Assembly: GCF_020010925.1 (NCBI RefSeq)
Contig: NZ_JAGJBZ010000002.1
Coordinates: 1,054,001-1,118,000 of the forward strand
DNA from: Streptomyces griseiscabiei
GTDB lineage: Bacteria > Actinomycetota > Actinomycetes > Streptomycetales > Streptomycetaceae
Direction: 5' to 3'
Length of the DNA stretch: 64,000 bases
Shown here: piece by piece, positions 61,719 through 64,000 of the stretch
How positions within the stretch are numbered: the stretch's first letter is position 1
How the letters are laid out: every line of letters begins with the position of its first letter
The notes under the pieces: generated by a model
Databases searched by the model: none
Seen by the model: the letters and a program-made list of their open reading frames with translations, nothing else
What the model was told of the DNA's origin: nothing
Made by a program: the position numbers and the translations under genes

Positions 61719-62275
61719 ACGAGGCCCCGTCCGGCCAGCAGCGCGTACACGGAAGCGGCCGACTCGTCGGGCGTCCGGTCCTGCGTGGGGAGGACGAGCG
61801 CGGGGTCGGCCGGCGGCTCGTACGGGTCGTCGACACCGGTCAGGCCCTTGAGCTGTCCGGCGGCCTGGCGGGCGTAGAGACCCTTCACGTCGCGTTCGCT
61901 GCACACCTCGACGGGGGTGGCGACATGCACCTCGAAGTACGGGGTGCCGCTCACGTCGTGGCGTTTGCGGACGGCCTCGCGGCTGTCGGCGTACGGCGCG
62001 ATGACGGGGACGAGGGAGAGCACGCCGTTGCGGGCGAGGACCTCGGCGACCAGCCCGATGCGCTGCACGTTGGTGTTGCGGTCCTCGCGGGAGAAGCCGA
62101 GACCGGCGGAGAGGAAGCGGCGGATCTCGTCACCGTCGAGCACCTCCACCCGGTGCCCCTCGGAGCGCAGCCGGCCGGCGAGGACGCGGGCGATCGTGGT
62201 CTTGCCCGCGCTCGGCAGTCCGGTGAGCCAGACCGTGGCTCCCTGGGCCCTGGGAGCCCTGGACGAGGTGGTCAT
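61715..62275 (-). CDS. cysC: Adenylylsulfate kinase
   Basis: This 186-residue kinase phosphorylates APS to PAPS. P-loop GLPSAGKTT (19-27), DGDEIRRFLSAGLGFSREDR (about 48-67) and NVQRIGLVAEVLARNG are canonical. Length is typical. It overlaps both cysD and the glycosyltransferase gene by four bases. PAPS is the sulfate donor for sulfotransferases, which supports a dedicated sulfation operon. Confidence 0.94.
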   Translation of the reverse strand: MTTSSRAPRAQGATVWLTGLPSAGKTTIARVLAGRLRSEGHRVEVLDGDEIRRFLSAGLGFSREDRNTNVQRIGLVAEVLARNGVLSLVPVIAPYADSREAVRKRHDVSGTPYFEVHVATPVEVCSERDVKGLYARQAAGQLKGLTGVDDPYEPPADPALVLPTQDRTPDESAASVYALLAGRGLV

Positions 62276-63516
62276 GCGTGGGTTCCTTTCGCGGCGCCGG
62301 CGGCGATGCCGTGCCGTTGTTCGTGGAGGGAGGTGAAGAGGGACTCCCAGCGGTGGTGCACGGAGTCCGGACCGTAGGAGGCGGCGGTGAGGACCGCGGC
62401 CACGCCCATGTCGGCGCGCAGCACCTCGTCGGCCATCAGCCCGGCCATCGCGTCGGCGAGCGCGTCGGGGTCCTCGGGTGCGACGAGCAGCCCGTCCACG
62501 CCGTGCGTGAGCACGTCGGCGGGGCCGGTCGGGCAGTCGAAGCTGACCACGGGCAGGGCGTGGCTCATCGCCTCGATCATCACCATCGGCAGTCCCTCGA
62601 AGCGTGAACTGAGCACGTAGAAGGAGGCCTTGGCGAGTTCGTCGTCCAGGCGGTCGGTGTGTCCCATGAGGAAGACGTGATTGTAGAGATGGTGTTCTTC
62701 GATGAGATGACGGAGTTCCGACTTCTTCTCGCCGCTGCCGTAGATTCTGAGGCGCCAGTCGGGGTAGGTCTCGACGAGCTTCGCCCAGGCCGGGATCAGC
62801 AGGTCGAAGCCCTTCTGCGGGAAGAGCCGGCCGGCCGCCACCGCGATTTTCGACCGGGGGTCGGCGGGGATCTGGTCCAGGGAGTGCACGGCGTTGGGGA
62901 TGCGCACGACCTCGGTCCCGGGCAGGAGTTCGGCGTACTCCTCGCGGTCCCGTTCGGTGAGCACGGCGACGGTGGCGAAGCTCGGGTAGGTCTCCCGGAT
63001 GCGCTGCCGCACGTCCCGTTTGTGGGTGCCGAGGTTCATGTGCTCCTGGGCGATCCGGACGACCCCGCCCGTGGCGTGCTCGGCGGCCAGGAAGTTCAGC
63101 GCGGGCCGGGTGGTGACCAGGACGCCGTCGGTCAGCGACCGCAGATAGGCGATGAGCCGGTCCTCGACGTACCGGTTGAAGTAGCGGTAGCCGAACTCGC
63201 CCTTCGGGATGTGCCGGGCGGGCGCCTCCAGCAGTTCGCCGCGCCTGCGGTCGCGCCAGCGGGCGAGAAGGCCGGACGGCGGGGTGTGGGCGCCCTCGCG
63301 CATGTCCACGACCGTGGAGACCCTCACCCGGGGGTCGAGCGGGAACTGGATGTCGTCGCGGCGGCGCAGCGCGCTGACGATCTCCACGGTCCAGCCCGCC
63401 GCGACCAGGGAGTTGGCCTGGTTCATCACCGTGCGGATGGTGCCGCCCCGCCCGTAGGCGTGGAGCAGCAGATAGCGGATGCGGGGGCGCTGGGGGAGCG
63501 GGCGGCGGTCGGTCAT
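62272..63516 (-). CDS. GT-B glycosyltransferase (family 4 type)
   Basis: This 414-residue glycosyltransferase has an N-terminal acceptor domain starting RIRYLLLHAYGRGGTIRTVM, whose GRGG loop is typical of GT4. The C-terminal nucleotide-sugar domain shows VAAGRLFPQKGFDLLIPAW (about 225-243) and the EX7E-like region SRFEGLPMVMIEAMSHALP (about 318-336). It has no signal peptide, so it works at the cytoplasmic membrane face. It is fused by four-base overlaps to cysC and to the upstream gene, suggesting synthesis of a sulfated glycan or cell-wall polymer. Confidence 0.9.
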   Translation of the reverse strand: MTDRRPLPQRPRIRYLLLHAYGRGGTIRTVMNQANSLVAAGWTVEIVSALRRRDDIQFPLDPRVRVSTVVDMREGAHTPPSGLLARWRDRRRGELLEAPARHIPKGEFGYRYFNRYVEDRLIAYLRSLTDGVLVTTRPALNFLAAEHATGGVVRIAQEHMNLGTHKRDVRQRIRETYPSFATVAVLTERDREEYAELLPGTEVVRIPNAVHSLDQIPADPRSKIAVAAGRLFPQKGFDLLIPAWAKLVETYPDWRLRIYGSGEKKSELRHLIEEHHLYNHVFLMGHTDRLDDELAKASFYVLSSRFEGLPMVMIEAMSHALPVVSFDCPTGPADVLTHGVDGLLVAPEDPDALADAMAGLMADEVLRADMGVAAVLTAASYGPDSVHHRWESLFTSLHEQRHGIAAGAAKGTHA

Positions 63517-63938
63517 GCGGAGCCTCCCGTGCGGCACTCCAGAGACAGGTTGTCCTTGATCGTGTAGTAGGGGCGCACCCGGAGGTCCCCGGTGCGCTGC
63601 TCCGGATACACGAAGATCTTCTTCTTGCCGCGTACGTCGTCGAGGTGCTTCCCGGCGCGCAGTTCGACCTCGCCGTCGGTGAGGTGGATGTCCCACTCCT
63701 CGACGGCCGCGTGGCCGGGGGCGGCGAGGTCGGCGACGGGCAGTTCGCTCTCGAAGCGGTCGTCCCTGACGTCGGCGGCGTAGCGCAGGGTGTGGCCGGC
63801 CCGCGCGCGGCGGGTGAGGACCAGCTGCCAGGTGCCGTCCGCCGGGACCCCGTGGATGCGTCCGATGAGTCTGATGCGTCCGTCGCGCGGCCAGACCTCG
63901 GTCATCTCGGCGTGCGGCTTCACTTGCTGTAGCCCCAT
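63513..63938 (-). CDS. Hypothetical beta-rich protein in the sulfation/glycan operon
   Basis: This 141-residue protein begins MGLQQVKPHAEMTEVWP. It is dominated by beta strands (RIRLIGRIHGV, TWQLVLTRRARAG, WDIHLTDGEVELRAG) and ends with YTIKDNLSLECRTGG. It has no signal peptide or catalytic motif I recognise. Similar short beta domains accompany glycerophospho- or glycosyltransferases in cell-wall polymer clusters, but that is only an impression. GTG 63947 is an alternative start. It overlaps the glycosyltransferase gene by four bases. Confidence 0.7.
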   Translation of the reverse strand: MGLQQVKPHAEMTEVWPRDGRIRLIGRIHGVPADGTWQLVLTRRARAGHTLRYAADVRDDRFESELPVADLAAPGHAAVEEWDIHLTDGEVELRAGKHLDDVRGKKKIFVYPEQRTGDLRVRPYYTIKDNLSLECRTGGSA

Positions 63939-64000
63939 GCCTCGCACATCGGCCGCAGGAGATCGGGGATGTCGTCCTCGGCGGGCAGCGCCCGTCCGGC
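63920..64000 (-). CDS. C-terminal end of a further operon gene (truncated by the window)
   Basis: An open minus-strand frame runs from the right edge to a stop at 63920. Its 26 residues end in DLLRPMCEAWGYSK, with strongly G/C third positions. It overlaps the next gene start by 19 bases, as is usual in this operon. The family cannot be told from this fragment. Confidence 0.6.
   Translation of the reverse strand, partial: AGRALPAEDDIPDLLRPMCEAWGYSK

Overview
The window looks like a piece of a Streptomyces chromosome (or a very close relative). GC is high throughout, third codon positions are almost all G/C, GTG starts and 4-bp start/stop overlaps are common, and many families are Streptomyces or actinomycete hallmarks (SepH, CutRS, DUF4193, DUF3093, DUF3710, DUF3159, a SepF-like protein, LAxTG cell-wall proteins). 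From memory and unverified, the order of the first half (cutR, cutS, DUF4193, dut) matches the S. coelicolor SCO5862-SCO5868 neighbourhood. No tRNA, rRNA, CRISPR array or natural-product cluster was seen.

Region 1 (1-10.2 kb) is housekeeping: a phosphodiesterase fragment, thymidine kinase, a two-domain VOC protein, a rhodanese, SepH, a sugar-lactone oxidase with an overlapping MFS exporter, ferrochelatase and an inositol-monophosphatase-type enzyme. Region 2 (10.6-27.2 kb) is a conserved actinobacterial block: CutRS, DUF4193, DUF3093, thioesterase, dUTPase, DUF3710, KdpDE, an OB-fold protein, DUF3159, two TrkA/RCK proteins, a KimA-like potassium permease and a TRAM-domain RNA methyltransferase. 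Four parts of it (KdpDE, two RCK proteins, KimA-like permease) point to potassium homeostasis. A similar order exists, as I recall, around Rv2689c-Rv2701c of Mycobacterium tuberculosis.

Region 3 (27.1-29.3 kb) is a small accessory islet: a degenerate HTH gene, an orphan gene of atypical composition and a truncated IS5-type transposase. It is bounded by two copies of the 3' end of the methyltransferase gene. Region 4 (29.3-34.4 kb) holds a VanJ-like membrane phosphatase divergent from a CutRS-paralogous two-component system, then a four-gene overlapping operon of a LAxTG surface protein, its sortase, an ECF sigma factor and a membrane protein. Region 5 (34.5-43.5 kb) has a giant nitrate reductase fused to a diflavin reductase with a GlnR-like box, a SepF-like protein, an ATPase overlapping a MazG-like enzyme, two DnaA boxes and an F420-type oxidoreductase.

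Region 6 (43.6-52.2 kb) contains the Hen1-Pnkp RNA repair pair, a phytoene-synthase/cis-prenyltransferase fusion, and an SPFH protein paired with a divergent NAD-kinase-like protein. Region 7 (52.3-58.8 kb) has arginine deiminase and ornithine carbamoyltransferase, an anti-sigma-type ATPase, and an enoyl-CoA hydratase coupled to a monooxygenase/old-yellow-enzyme fusion of the aryl-CoA type. Region 8 (58.9-64 kb) is a DUF1062 gene followed by a leftward operon in which ATP sulfurylase and APS kinase genes (cysN, cysD, cysC) overlap a glycosyltransferase and two further genes. With no PAPS reductase present, that suggests sulfation of a glycan rather than sulfur assimilation.
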